Shown here in pieces: positions 1 through 5,960 of a stretch of 7,078 bases of DNA (positions are counted from its first letter, which is position 1; every line of letters begins with the position of its first letter). A program made the translations under genes and the position numbers. The notes beneath the pieces are model-generated. The model saw only the letters and a program-made list of their open reading frames with translations. It ran no database searches and was not told where the DNA came from. The stretch comes from Nocardioides sp. (lineage in GTDB: Bacteria; Actinomycetota; Actinomycetes; Propionibacteriales; Nocardioidaceae). The DNA lies in assembly GCA_021166815.1 (NCBI GenBank), contig JAJPEO010000263.1, positions 1 through 7,078 of the forward strand. The letters are read 5' to 3'.

Positions 1-691
1 CGACCTGCTCGGAGACGTGCACGTGGAGCGGGCGGTCGCCGACCCACCCCGCCACCTGCGGCATCACGTCGGCGGGCACCGCGCGCACCGAGTGCAGCGC
101 CGCGCCGGCACGCACGTGGTCGGCGTGCGGCAGCGCCTCGACGCGCTCGATCCAGGCGTCGACCGACCCGTCGCTGTAGCGCACCTGGACCCCTGCCGGG
201 GGCTCGCCGAAGCCGGAGGAGAGGTAGAGGGTGTCGAGCAGGGTGATGCGGATGCCGACCGAAGAGGCTGCGGCGACCAGCGCGATCGACATCTCGTTGG
301 GGTCGTCGTACGGCGTCCCGTCGGGCCGGTGGTGGACGTAGTGGAACTCGCCGACCGAGGTGATGCCGGCGACGGCCATCTCGCGGAAGGTCGCCCGGGC
401 GAGGTCGTAGTAGGCGACCGGGTCGAGCCGCCCGGCGACGGCGTACATCTGCTCGCGCCACGTCCAGAAGGTGCCGCGCTCGCGCTGGGTGCGCCCGCGC
501 AGCGCACGGTGGAAGGCGTGGCTGTGGGTGTTGGCCAGGCCCGGGACGGCCAGGCCGCGCACCGGCACGGCCCGGATCGGGTCGGCCTCCGGCTCGACCA
601 GGGTGAAGCGTCCGTCGGCCACCTCGACCAGCACGTCGGGGCGCACGGCGCCGTCCACCCAGGCGTGCTCGAGGAAGTAGGCGGTGCTCAT
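1..691 (-). CDS. hutF: Formimidoylglutamate deiminase HutF (C-terminal part beyond the window)
   Basis: Cytoplasmic amidohydrolase-superfamily enzyme that hydrolyses N-formimino-L-glutamate to N-formyl-L-glutamate and ammonia in the HutF branch of histidine degradation. The first 230 residues are present; the rest lies beyond the left edge. Seen directly: the N-terminal metal motif NTHSHAF (His56 and His58), the HutF-typical FWTWREQMY at 75-83, GEFHYVHH at 114-121, ALHSVRAV with His200, and LHVHVSEQ at 222-229 with a further metal-ligand His. These motifs in this order separate HutF from imidazolonepropionase and guanine deaminase. The late Asp metal ligand of the family is not in the window. 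The ATG overlaps the stop of the upstream AllC-like gene (ATGA) and is preceded by GAGGAG at 8 bases, so start and translational coupling are well supported. It is probably the second gene of a hut operon continuing to the left. Confidence 0.93.
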   Translation of the reverse strand, partial: MSTAYFLEHAWVDGAVRPDVLVEVADGRFTLVEPEADPIRAVPVRGLAVPGLANTHSHAFHRALRGRTQRERGTFWTWREQMYAVAGRLDPVAYYDLARATFREMAVAGITSVGEFHYVHHRPDGTPYDDPNEMSIALVAAASSVGIRITLLDTLYLSSGFGEPPAGVQVRYSDGSVDAWIERVEALPHADHVRAGAALHSVRAVPADVMPQVAGWVGDRPLHVHVSEQV

Positions 692-1881
692 CGGGCCAGC
701 TCCTCGAGGACGTCGGCCAGCGCGTCGACGCCGGCGAGGCAGTCGGCCGTCTCGGCCGACTCGGCCGGCGAGTGGGAGACGCCGGTGGGGTTGCGGACGA
801 ACAGCATCGCCGTGGGGATGCCAGCCTCCGACAGGATCCCCGCGTCATGCCCGGCCTGGGTGGGCAGGACCGGCCAGCCGCCGAGCGCGGCGAGCCGGGC
901 GCCCAAGCCGGCGTCGAAGTGGACCGCGCCCGACACCGACTCGGCGGTGACCTCGAGGCGGGTGCCGTCACGGCCGGCGCGCTGCTCGGCCTGGCGCACG
1001 ACCTCGCCGACCAGCGCCTCGAGGCCCTCGCCGGACTCGGCCCGGGCGTCCAGCCAGGCGGTGACGCGGGAGGGGACGGCGTTGGTGCCGTTGGGCTCGA
1101 CCTCGATGCGCCCGAAGGTCGCGCGCTGCTGTGCGAGCCGCGCCTGCTTGTTGGCCGCGAGCGCGGTCATGGCGTACGTCAGCATCGGGTCGCGGCGGTC
1201 CTCCATCCGCGTGGTGCCCGCGTGGTTGGCCTCCCCGGCGAAGTCGAAGCGCCAGCGGCCGTGCGGCCAGATGCCGCTGGCCACGCCCACCGCCGCGTCG
1301 CGGTCGACGAGGTGACGGCCCTGCTCGACGTGGAGCTCGACGAACGCTCCGACGCCGTCGAGCGACAGCAGCCCGCGCGTCGGGTCCAGCCCGGCCGCCT
1401 CGACCGCGTCGCCGAGGAACACGCCCTCGCGGTCGGTCAGCTCGCGAGCCTGCTCCCAGGTCGTCGCCCCGGTCACCAGCCGCGACCCGAGGCAGGCGCG
1501 ACCGAAGCGTGAGCCCTCCTCCTCGACGAAGACGCCGATGCCGATCGGCCGGGTCGGCACGGTGCCGCGCTCGCGGATCGTGTCGAGCGCCGCGAGCGCC
1601 GAGACCACGCCGAGCGGGCCGTCGTACGCCCCGCCGTCGATCACCGAGTCGAGGTGGGAGCCGGTGAGCACGCCCGGTCCGTCGGCTCCGTCGGGGCGCC
1701 ACCACGCGACCTGGTTGCCGATGCCGTCGGTCTCGACCGAGAGCCCGCGCGCCGCGCACTCCTCGGCGAACCACGCCCTCAGCTCGCCCTCGGCGCTGGT
1801 CCACGGCTGGCGGAAGTAGCCCCCTGTCGACGTCGATCGTCCGACCGGCGCGAGGTCACGCCACATCTCCTCCAGGCCCAT
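688..1881 (-). CDS. AllC-like M20 amidohydrolase (allantoate amidohydrolase / N-carbamoylase family)
   Basis: A 397-residue dinuclear-metal amidase of peptidase family M20, in the subgroup holding allantoate amidohydrolase, L-N-carbamoylase and beta-ureidopropionase; length is normal. Visible motifs: GSHLDSV (His76, Asp78), YDGPLGV (Asp87, bridging), EEEGSRF (Glu120-122, catalytic base and metal ligand), ELHVEQG (His184), NHAGTTRM (His220, dimerisation/substrate region), GHDAG (343-348 region) and SHSPAE (His370). All catalytic positions look intact. Start: an upstream in-frame ATG at 1944 would add 21 residues, but it lies upstream of a good promoter whose -10 ends 6 bases before the ATG at 1881, and family similarity begins near EMWRDL; I therefore use 1881. 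It overlaps hutF by ATGA. Automatic annotation would say allantoate amidohydrolase, but no purine-degradation gene is seen here. Next to hutF, hydrolysis of N-formyl-L-glutamate is a reasonable alternative (inference). Confidence 0.9.
   Translation of the reverse strand: MGLEEMWRDLAPVGRSTSTGGYFRQPWTSAEGELRAWFAEECAARGLSVETDGIGNQVAWWRPDGADGPGVLTGSHLDSVIDGGAYDGPLGVVSALAALDTIRERGTVPTRPIGIGVFVEEEGSRFGRACLGSRLVTGATTWEQARELTDREGVFLGDAVEAAGLDPTRGLLSLDGVGAFVELHVEQGRHLVDRDAAVGVASGIWPHGRWRFDFAGEANHAGTTRMEDRRDPMLTYAMTALAANKQARLAQQRATFGRIEVEPNGTNAVPSRVTAWLDARAESGEGLEALVGEVVRQAEQRAGRDGTRLEVTAESVSGAVHFDAGLGARLAALGGWPVLPTQAGHDAGILSEAGIPTAMLFVRNPTGVSHSPAESAETADCLAGVDALADVLEELAR
700..705 (-). promoter_or_regulatory. 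Shine-Dalgarno sequence of hutF
   Basis: On the minus strand GAGGAG lies 8 bases before the hutF ATG, inside the last codons of the upstream gene. It fixes the start at base 691 and contrasts with the first gene of the operon, which has no such site. Confidence 0.75.
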
Positions 1882-1887
1882 GGGGCC

Positions 1888-1916
1888 AGTCCACCGACAA
1901 CGGGCGGCCGGGTCAA
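1888..1916 (-). promoter_or_regulatory. Sigma-70-type promoter of the AllC-like/hutF operon
   Basis: Reading the minus strand: -35 TTGACC (1916-1911), a spacer of exactly 17 bases, -10 TGGACT (1893-1888), then 6 bases to the ATG at 1881. The -35 is near-consensus. The -10 departs at its second base. The geometry places the transcription start at or next to the A of the ATG, implying a leaderless mRNA; no Shine-Dalgarno sequence lies close to the ATG. This also argues against the longer start at 1944. Confidence 0.7.
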
Positions 1917-1935
1917 CGGTGCGCCGCGCCGGCGT

Positions 1936-1951
1936 GTCTCGCATCCGAGAC
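1936..1951. promoter_or_regulatory. Inverted repeat in the divergent intergenic region, candidate operator
   Basis: GTCTCG and CGAGAC form a perfect 6-base dyad separated by CATC. It sits about 20 bases upstream of the -35 of the leftward AllC-like promoter and covers the -35 area expected for the rightward nitroreductase promoter (-10 at 1968-1973). A repressor or activator site acting on one or both promoters is possible. The regulator is unknown and none is encoded in the window. A dyad this short can occur by chance. Confidence 0.35.
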
Positions 1952-1967
1952 GTGGTGCCACCCCCGC

Positions 1968-1973
1968 TACCGT
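1968..1973 (+). promoter_or_regulatory. Candidate -10 element of the nitroreductase operon
   Basis: TACCGT ends 6 bases before the ATG at 1980, the spacing expected if transcription begins on the A of the start codon. There is no Shine-Dalgarno sequence and no obvious TTGACA-like -35, so the call rests on the -10 and on the same arrangement at other starts in the window. Confidence 0.5.
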
Positions 1974-1979
1974 CGGCCC

Positions 1980-2615
1980 ATGGAGTTCCGAGAGGTCGTC
2001 CGCCGGCGGCGGATGGTGCGCCGCTACGCCCCCGACCCGGTGGCGCCCGAGGTCGTGGACCGGATGCTCGCCCACGCGCAGCGCGCGCCGAGCGCGGGCT
2101 TCAGCCAGGGCTGGGCCTTCCTCGTCCTCGACACCGCCGAGGACGTGGCGCGCTTCTGGGAGACCACCAGCCCGGGAGCTGCCGGGGAGACCCCTCGGCC
2201 CAACGCCTGGCTCGACGGCATGCGTACGGCCCCCGTGGTGATCGTGCCGCTGGCGTGCGAGGACGCGTACGTCGCGCGCTACGGCCAGCCGGACAAGGCC
2301 CACACCGAGCGGCACGGGCTCACTGCCGAGGAGTGGTCGGTGCCCTACTGGTGGGTCGACGTGGGCATGGCCTCGCTGCTGATCCTGCAGACCGCCGTCG
2401 ACGAGGGCCTGGGCGCCTGCTTCTTCGGCATCCCCGCCGAGCGGCTCGACGCGTTCCGCGGGGCCTTCGGGGTCCCCGACGACCACCGGCCGGTCGGCGC
2501 CATCACCGTCGGCCACCGCCTCCAGGACACCGGGGCCCCGGGCAGCCGGGCCCGTCTGGACCGGCGCACGAATGTCGTCCACCGGGGGCGCTGGGGCACT
2601 ACGGTCAGCGCATGA
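1980..2615 (+). CDS. Nitroreductase-family FMN-dependent oxidoreductase
   Basis: A 211-residue protein of the nitroreductase fold. These are usually homodimeric cytoplasmic flavoproteins using NAD(P)H to reduce nitro compounds, quinones, enones or related electron-poor substrates. Seen: an N-terminal Arg-rich stretch RRRRMVRRY (8-16), typical of the FMN phosphate/ribityl site; RAPSAGFSQGW (35-45), the second conserved flavin segment; the central helix YWWVDVGMASLLI (123-135), which forms the dimer core; GLGACFFGI (143-151); and the C-terminal VGAITVGH (172-179) followed by VVHRGRW (199-205), an ending common in actinobacterial members. Length and motifs indicate a complete protein. It starts a run of four genes, and its stop overlaps the next start (ATGA at 2612-2615). 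The substrate cannot be told from sequence; some members have non-nitro substrates or act in biosynthesis. Confidence 0.88.
   Translation: MEFREVVRRRRMVRRYAPDPVAPEVVDRMLAHAQRAPSAGFSQGWAFLVLDTAEDVARFWETTSPGAAGETPRPNAWLDGMRTAPVVIVPLACEDAYVARYGQPDKAHTERHGLTAEEWSVPYWWVDVGMASLLILQTAVDEGLGACFFGIPAERLDAFRGAFGVPDDHRPVGAITVGHRLQDTGAPGSRARLDRRTNVVHRGRWGTTVSA
2600..2605 (+). promoter_or_regulatory. Possible internal -10 element before the M20 peptidase gene
   Basis: TACGGT ends 6 bases before the ATG at 2612, the same geometry as at 1968 and 5949, and no Shine-Dalgarno sequence is present. However, it lies within the last codons of the nitroreductase gene (Thr-Thr-Val), and the two genes overlap by ATGA, so coupled translation from the upstream promoter is the simpler reading. 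An internal leaderless promoter is possible. Confidence 0.3.
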
Positions 2616-3946
2616 CCGAACGCGTGGTGACCGCGCTCCAGGCCCTCGTCCGCCACCCCACGGTGTCCCACCGCGATCCCTCGCGTATCGACACGGCGGC
2701 GTTCGACGCGCTGCTGGCCGACCTCGAGGCCCACTTCCCGCTGCTGCACGAGCACCTCGAGCTCACCCGCGTCGACAGCCACGGCCTGCTGTTCCGCTGG
2801 GCCGGGGTCAGCGACGCGCGCCCGATCGTGCTGATGGCCCACCTCGACGTCGTCCCCGTCGACGGCGACGCGCCCTGGCAGCACGACCCGTTCGGCGGCG
2901 AGATCCACGACTCCCCCGAGGGGCGGGCGATCTGGGGCCGCGGCACCCTCGACGACAAGGGCTGCGTGGTGGCGATCTGCGACGCCGTCGAGACCCTGCT
3001 CGAGGGCGGGCACACCCCGGCGCAGGACGTGTGGCTGTCGTTCGGCTGCGACGAGGAGGTCTTCGGCCACGCCGCGGTGGCGGCGGTCGAGGTGCTCCGC
3101 GGGCGCGGCGTCACGCCGTGGCTGGTCCTCGACGAGGGCGGCGCGATCGCCGGCACCGCGTTCCCGGGCGTCAAGCCGCCGCTGGGCGTCGTCGGCGTCA
3201 CCGAGAAGGGCGTCGCCTCCATCGAGCTCGTGGCCGAGGGCCGCGGGGGGCACGCCTCCACGCCGGCCCGCAACGGCCCGACCGCTCGCATCGCCCGGGC
3301 GATCCTGCGCGTCGAGAAGGCGCCCTTCCCGTCGAGCATCCCCGCCCCCACCCTCGAGCTGCTGCGCCGCCTCGGGCCCCACCTGCCGCTCCCGGTGCGC
3401 CCGGTCCTGGCCCGCGCCGGCCGGGTCGCGCCCGTCCTCGCCCGGCTGCTGGTCGCGGCCGGCCCGGAGGCCGCGGCGATGACCCGGACGACCGTGGCCG
3501 CAACCACGTTGTCGGGCTCGCCGGCGATCAACGTGATCGCGTCGACCGCGAGGGTCGGCCTCAACGTCCGGATCATGGTGGGCGACACCGTCGCGGGAGT
3601 CATCGAGCACATCCGCAAGGCAGTCGCCGACGACTCCATCCGCATCGACGTGGTCGAGGCCAACGAGCCCTCACCGGTCTCGCCGACCGACGAGTCGTTC
3701 GCCCTGCTCGAGGCCTGCATCGGCGAGGTGTTCCCGGACGCGGTGGCGACGCCGTACGTGATGATGGCCGCCACTGACTCGCGCCACTTCTGCGCCATCA
3801 GCGAGCACGTCTACCGCTTCGCCCCGTTCCGCATGTCCAAGGCCCAGCGCGAGGCCATCCACTCCTTCGACGAGCGCATCGTCGTCGACGACCTGCTGGA
3901 CGGCGCGCGCTGGTACCGGCTCCTGATCGAGAGGCTGCCCCGATGA
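2612..3946 (+). CDS. M20 family metallopeptidase, CPS1/PM20D1-like
   Basis: A 444-residue zinc hydrolase related to yeast carboxypeptidase S and mammalian PM20D1. The family cleaves the amide bond of peptides or N-acyl amino acids; PM20D1 also forms N-fatty-acyl amino acids. Seen: LMAHLDVVPV (His77, Asp79), the CPS1-like WGRGTLDDKG with bridging Asp114, FGCDEEVFG (Glu148 catalytic base, Glu149 metal ligand), VLDEGG (Asp174), GRGGHAS (His214, lid domain), and AIHSFDERI (His417). All metal and catalytic positions are present. A hydrophobic stretch at about 236-290, with many Leu, Pro, Val and Arg, is the extra lid-domain segment usual in CPS1-like members. There is no signal peptide, so it acts in the cytoplasm. 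The start overlaps the nitroreductase stop and the stop overlaps the MFS start (both ATGA). In-frame codons run upstream to 1880, but that part is Arg/Pro-rich, lies over the nitroreductase gene in another frame and is not family-like. Confidence 0.9.
   Translation: MTERVVTALQALVRHPTVSHRDPSRIDTAAFDALLADLEAHFPLLHEHLELTRVDSHGLLFRWAGVSDARPIVLMAHLDVVPVDGDAPWQHDPFGGEIHDSPEGRAIWGRGTLDDKGCVVAICDAVETLLEGGHTPAQDVWLSFGCDEEVFGHAAVAAVEVLRGRGVTPWLVLDEGGAIAGTAFPGVKPPLGVVGVTEKGVASIELVAEGRGGHASTPARNGPTARIARAILRVEKAPFPSSIPAPTLELLRRLGPHLPLPVRPVLARAGRVAPVLARLLVAAGPEAAAMTRTTVAATTLSGSPAINVIASTARVGLNVRIMVGDTVAGVIEHIRKAVADDSIRIDVVEANEPSPVSPTDESFALLEACIGEVFPDAVATPYVMMAATDSRHFCAISEHVYRFAPFRMSKAQREAIHSFDERIVVDDLLDGARWYRLLIERLPR
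3929..3934 (+). promoter_or_regulatory. Shine-Dalgarno sequence of the MFS gene
   Basis: GAGAGG lies 8 bases before the ATG at 3943, inside the end of the M20 gene. Together with the ATGA overlap it supports the chosen start and coupled translation. Confidence 0.6.
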
Positions 3947-5403
3947 GCTCACCCACCCGTGGCCTGGCCGCAGTCGTCGGGTTCCTGGTGCTGGTGGAGT
4001 TCGCCAGCGGGATCCTGCAGGGCTACTACACGCCCATCTACCCCCAGATCGCCGACCACCTCGCGATCAGCGAGGGCGACGTCAACTGGTTCGAGGCCGC
4101 GCAGCTGATCGTCAGCGCGCTCTGCATCCCGCTGCTCTCGCGCCTGGGCGACCTGGTCGGCCACAAGAAGGTGCTGCTCGTCTCGACCGCGGTCACCGCG
4201 CTCGGGTCCTGGCTGCTGGCATTCGCGCCGACGTTCTCCACCTTCCTCGTCGGCTGGGCCGTCCAGGGCGCCTACGTCGTGTGGCTACCGCTGGAGATCG
4301 CGATCATCCACCGCCGCACCCGCACGACCGGGCGCCAGGAGCTGCTGACCCGCCGCGGCGCCGCCGTGCTGGTCGGCGCCCTCGAGCTGTCGGTGATCAT
4401 CGGCGCCCTGGCCAGCGGCCTGCTCGTCGACGCCACCGACATGAACCTCCTGCTCGCACTGCCCGCCGTCGTGGTGACGGCCGTCTTCTTCGTGATCGCC
4501 TTCGGCATCGAGCAGGCGCCGGGCGACGACGCCGGGGGCCGCATCGACTGGACCGGGCTGGCGCTGATCACCCTCGCCCTCGGCGTCCTGATGGGCGGCC
4601 TGGTGCTGCTGCGCCTCGACGGCCCCGACAGCCTGCGCGGGTGGGTGACGATCCTGGCCTCGGTCGCGGCCTTCGTGGGCTTCTGGCGCTTCGAGGCGGC
4701 GCACGAGCAGCCCATCGTCGACGTACGCCTCTTCTCCACCCCGGCGCAGTGGCCGGTCCAGGTGACGGCGTTCCTCTTCGGCATCCCGGTGCTCGCCGGG
4801 CAGATCCCGCTGTCCACGTACGCGCAGGCCGACCCCGCCGAGCGCGGCTACGGCCTCGGCGCCGACCCCGCGTTCATGTCCACCCTCATCGGGCTCTACG
4901 TCGTCACGCTGGCCATCGGCGCCTTCACCCTGCCGCTGACCACGCGGCTGCTCGGTGGCGTACGCCGCGCCCTGGTGGTCGCATGCCTGCTCGTCGGCGT
5001 GGGCTACCTGCTCTGGCTGCCCTTCCACGACCACACCTGGCAGGCGCTGATCAACATGGGCATCGCCGGCGTCGGCTCGGGCGCGCTGGTCGCGGCGCTG
5101 CCCGCGGCCGCGGCCGCCGCTGCTCCGCCGGAGCGGACCTCCATCGCCACCGGCATGACCAACGGCACCAAGACCGTCGGCGGCGCCATCGCCTCGGCGA
5201 TCTTCGCGATCGCCCTGACCGCCACCGGGTCGCTCGACGCCACCTCCGAGAAGGTCGCGCCGCTGGGCGGCTACCTCACCGTCTGGGCGGTCTGCGCGGG
5301 CGCTGCCCTGCTCGCGGCCCTGGCCCTCATGGCCGCCCCCCGCCACGCGTTCTCCGACATCGGTCGCCAAGAGGTCGAGGAAGCGGGACCATTGGTGTCC
5401 TGA
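3943..5403 (+). CDS. MFS transporter, DHA2-like with 14 predicted membrane helices
   Basis: A 486-residue inner-membrane protein of the major facilitator superfamily, probably a proton-coupled exporter of small molecules. I count 14 hydrophobic segments, roughly at 9-33, 49-66, 76-95, 98-122, 138-163, 167-189, 203-224, 232-250, 268-290, 312-333, 342-361, 366-391, 400-425 and 441-465, which fits the DHA2 (14-helix drug:H+ antiporter) layout. The loop between helices 2 and 3 carries motif A as SRLGDLVGHKK (66-76). The N-terminus reads GILQGYYTPIYPQIA, with helix 1 leading into the usual short periplasmic loop. An Ala run at 388-394 lies in the helix 12-13 region. The gene is the third of the plus-strand run, overlapping the M20 gene by four bases. 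That tight packing suggests it moves the substrate or product of the two preceding enzymes, or removes a toxic compound. Drug specificity cannot be inferred. Confidence 0.9.
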   Translation: MSSPTRGLAAVVGFLVLVEFASGILQGYYTPIYPQIADHLAISEGDVNWFEAAQLIVSALCIPLLSRLGDLVGHKKVLLVSTAVTALGSWLLAFAPTFSTFLVGWAVQGAYVVWLPLEIAIIHRRTRTTGRQELLTRRGAAVLVGALELSVIIGALASGLLVDATDMNLLLALPAVVVTAVFFVIAFGIEQAPGDDAGGRIDWTGLALITLALGVLMGGLVLLRLDGPDSLRGWVTILASVAAFVGFWRFEAAHEQPIVDVRLFSTPAQWPVQVTAFLFGIPVLAGQIPLSTYAQADPAERGYGLGADPAFMSTLIGLYVVTLAIGAFTLPLTTRLLGGVRRALVVACLLVGVGYLLWLPFHDHTWQALINMGIAGVGSGALVAALPAAAAAAAPPERTSIATGMTNGTKTVGGAIASAIFAIALTATGSLDATSEKVAPLGGYLTVWAVCAGAALLAALALMAAPRHAFSDIGRQEVEEAGPLVS

Positions 5404-5404
5404 G

Positions 5405-5409
5405 AGGAG
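5405..5409 (+). promoter_or_regulatory. Shine-Dalgarno sequence of the DUF1801 gene
   Basis: AGGAG with 7 bases to the ATG at 5417 is the best Shine-Dalgarno sequence in the window. It lies just after the MFS stop, so this gene is probably translated from the same mRNA as the MFS gene. Confidence 0.75.
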
Positions 5410-5416
5410 CAGCGCC

Positions 5417-5755
5417 ATGAGCGAGGTCGACGACTACATCGCAGGTTTCCCACCGGAGGTGCGTGCCCGGCTCAACGCCGTGCGCGAGGCCGCGCTGGAG
5501 GTGGTCCCCGAGCCGGGCGAGAAGATCTCGTACGGCGTCCCCACGGTCACCACCCACGGCAAGAACGTCTTCCACTACGCCGCCTACGACCAGCACCTCT
5601 CGACCTACCCGGTCCCCGAGGCTGCTGACGAGCTGGCCGCGTGGATCGACGCCCGCCGCAAGGGCAAGGGCACCCTGCACCACCCCCACGACGAGCCGCT
5701 GTCGCTCGAGCACGTCACCGAGCTCGTACGCCTCCTCGTCGACCAGCGGGCCTGA
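5417..5755 (+). CDS. DUF1801 / YdhG-like small protein (frataxin-like fold family)
   Basis: A 112-residue protein of the DUF1801/YdhG family. The pattern is typical: N-terminal VDDYIAGFPPEVRARL (4-19), the helix to EKISYGVPTV (35-44), the core strand pair NVFHYAAYDQHLSTYPV (50-66) and the C-terminal GKGTLHHPHDEPL (83-95). Some members, such as B. subtilis YdhG, have a frataxin-like fold and were proposed as iron chaperones. In most bacteria the function is unknown, and I see no cysteine and no clear metal site, though several His and acidic residues are present. It follows the MFS stop by 13 bases, so it is probably the last gene of the four-gene run. A hairpin overlaps its stop codon. It is full length for the family. 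Confidence 0.88.
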   Translation: MSEVDDYIAGFPPEVRARLNAVREAALEVVPEPGEKISYGVPTVTTHGKNVFHYAAYDQHLSTYPVPEAADELAAWIDARRKGKGTLHHPHDEPLSLEHVTELVRLLVDQRA

Positions 5756-5764
5756 CGGCCCGCT
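5745..5764 (+). terminator. Terminator-like hairpin closing the four-gene run
   Basis: AGCGGGCC and GGCCCGCT form a perfect 8-base-pair, mostly G/C stem with the loop TGAC. The TGA of that loop is the stop codon of the DUF1801 gene. No T-run follows, which is common for high-GC actinobacterial terminators but leaves the call unproven; it could instead protect the mRNA 3' end. Confidence 0.55.
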
Positions 5765-5793
5765 CCGGCGCGTGCTTGTGCCGCGGCCGCGTC

Positions 5794-5944
5794 GGAATCA
5801 CCGGATAACCGTCATGGCGCCAGGTTGTCGGGGGTTGCACCGGGCACGAACCGGGACAAGCGGGCCAGCCCGGCCCGGTTCTCCGGGTTGTCGGCCGATG
5901 GATCGGGGGCGAACACGGAGGAGCGGGGGTTATCCGGTGATTCC
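5794..5944. repeat. 151-base structure bounded by perfect 17-base inverted repeats
   Basis: The left arm GGAATCACCGGATAACC (5794-5810) is the exact reverse complement of GGTTATCCGGTGATTCC (5928-5944). The pairing stops immediately outside and inside. The interior (117 bases) holds a nested hairpin and the direct repeat GGTTGTCGG at 5823-5831 and 5886-5894. No open reading frame of note is inside. The right arm ends four bases before the -10 of the DUF1992 gene, so a regulatory role is possible. A small non-autonomous mobile element (MITE-like) is the other reading, but I see no target-site duplication in the flanks (GTC on the left, AAC on the right). The repeat itself is certain; its nature is not. 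Confidence 0.75.
5848..5881. repeat. Nested hairpin inside the 151-base structure
   Basis: GAACCGGG (5848-5855) and CCCGGTTC (5874-5881) are perfect reverse complements. Between them CGGG and CCCG (5861-5864, 5869-5872) can form an inner stem with a 4-base loop, leaving a small asymmetric bulge. It could be a termination or RNA-structure element, or part of a protein-binding site. Confidence 0.5.
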
Positions 5945-5948
5945 AACC

Positions 5949-5954
5949 TAGACT
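5949..5954 (+). promoter_or_regulatory. Candidate -10 element of the DUF1992 gene
   Basis: TAGACT, a near-consensus actinobacterial -10, ends exactly 6 bases before the ATG at 5961, which predicts a leaderless transcript. No Shine-Dalgarno sequence is present. The -35 area at about 5926-5931 is not TTGACA-like and overlaps the beginning of the right 17-base arm. A protein binding that arm would therefore cover or replace -35 contacts. Confidence 0.6.
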
Positions 5955-5960
5955 CGGTCC

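Noticed and set aside
17..1315. Long plus-strand reading frame opposite hutF and the AllC-like gene
   Set aside because: Its composition (Arg, Gly, Ala, Val, His repeats) is the usual shadow of a GC-rich gene on the other strand. The minus-strand frames carry clear family motifs.
1882..1944. Alternative longer start of the AllC-like gene at 1944
   Set aside because: It lies upstream of the -35/-10 pair, has no Shine-Dalgarno sequence or -10 at the right distance, and adds 21 residues not typical of the family.
1880..2611. Long in-frame upstream extension of the M20 peptidase gene (would give 688 residues)
   Set aside because: The added part is Arg/Pro/Gly-rich with no family resemblance, lies over the well-supported nitroreductase gene in another frame, and begins far before the conserved M20 start. 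It is a high-GC artefact.
4285..5418. Minus-strand and alternative plus-strand reading frames inside the MFS gene
   Set aside because: Highly charged Arg/Gly/Asp-rich products without domains. The MFS frame has 14 hydrophobic segments and motif A.
5928..5936. TTATCC within the inverted-repeat arms as a DnaA box
   Set aside because: Only the first six bases fit; the remainder (GGT instead of ACA) does not, only two copies exist, and no replication gene is nearby.
5794..5944. CRISPR array or insertion sequence
   Set aside because: Only two inverted copies with no regular direct repeats and spacers, and no transposase or cas gene in the window.
5898..5951. Tiny reading frame of 17 codons inside the right half of the inverted-repeat structure
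   Set aside because: It has no Shine-Dalgarno sequence, ends on the -10 of the next gene and shows no recognisable peptide. It appears by chance.
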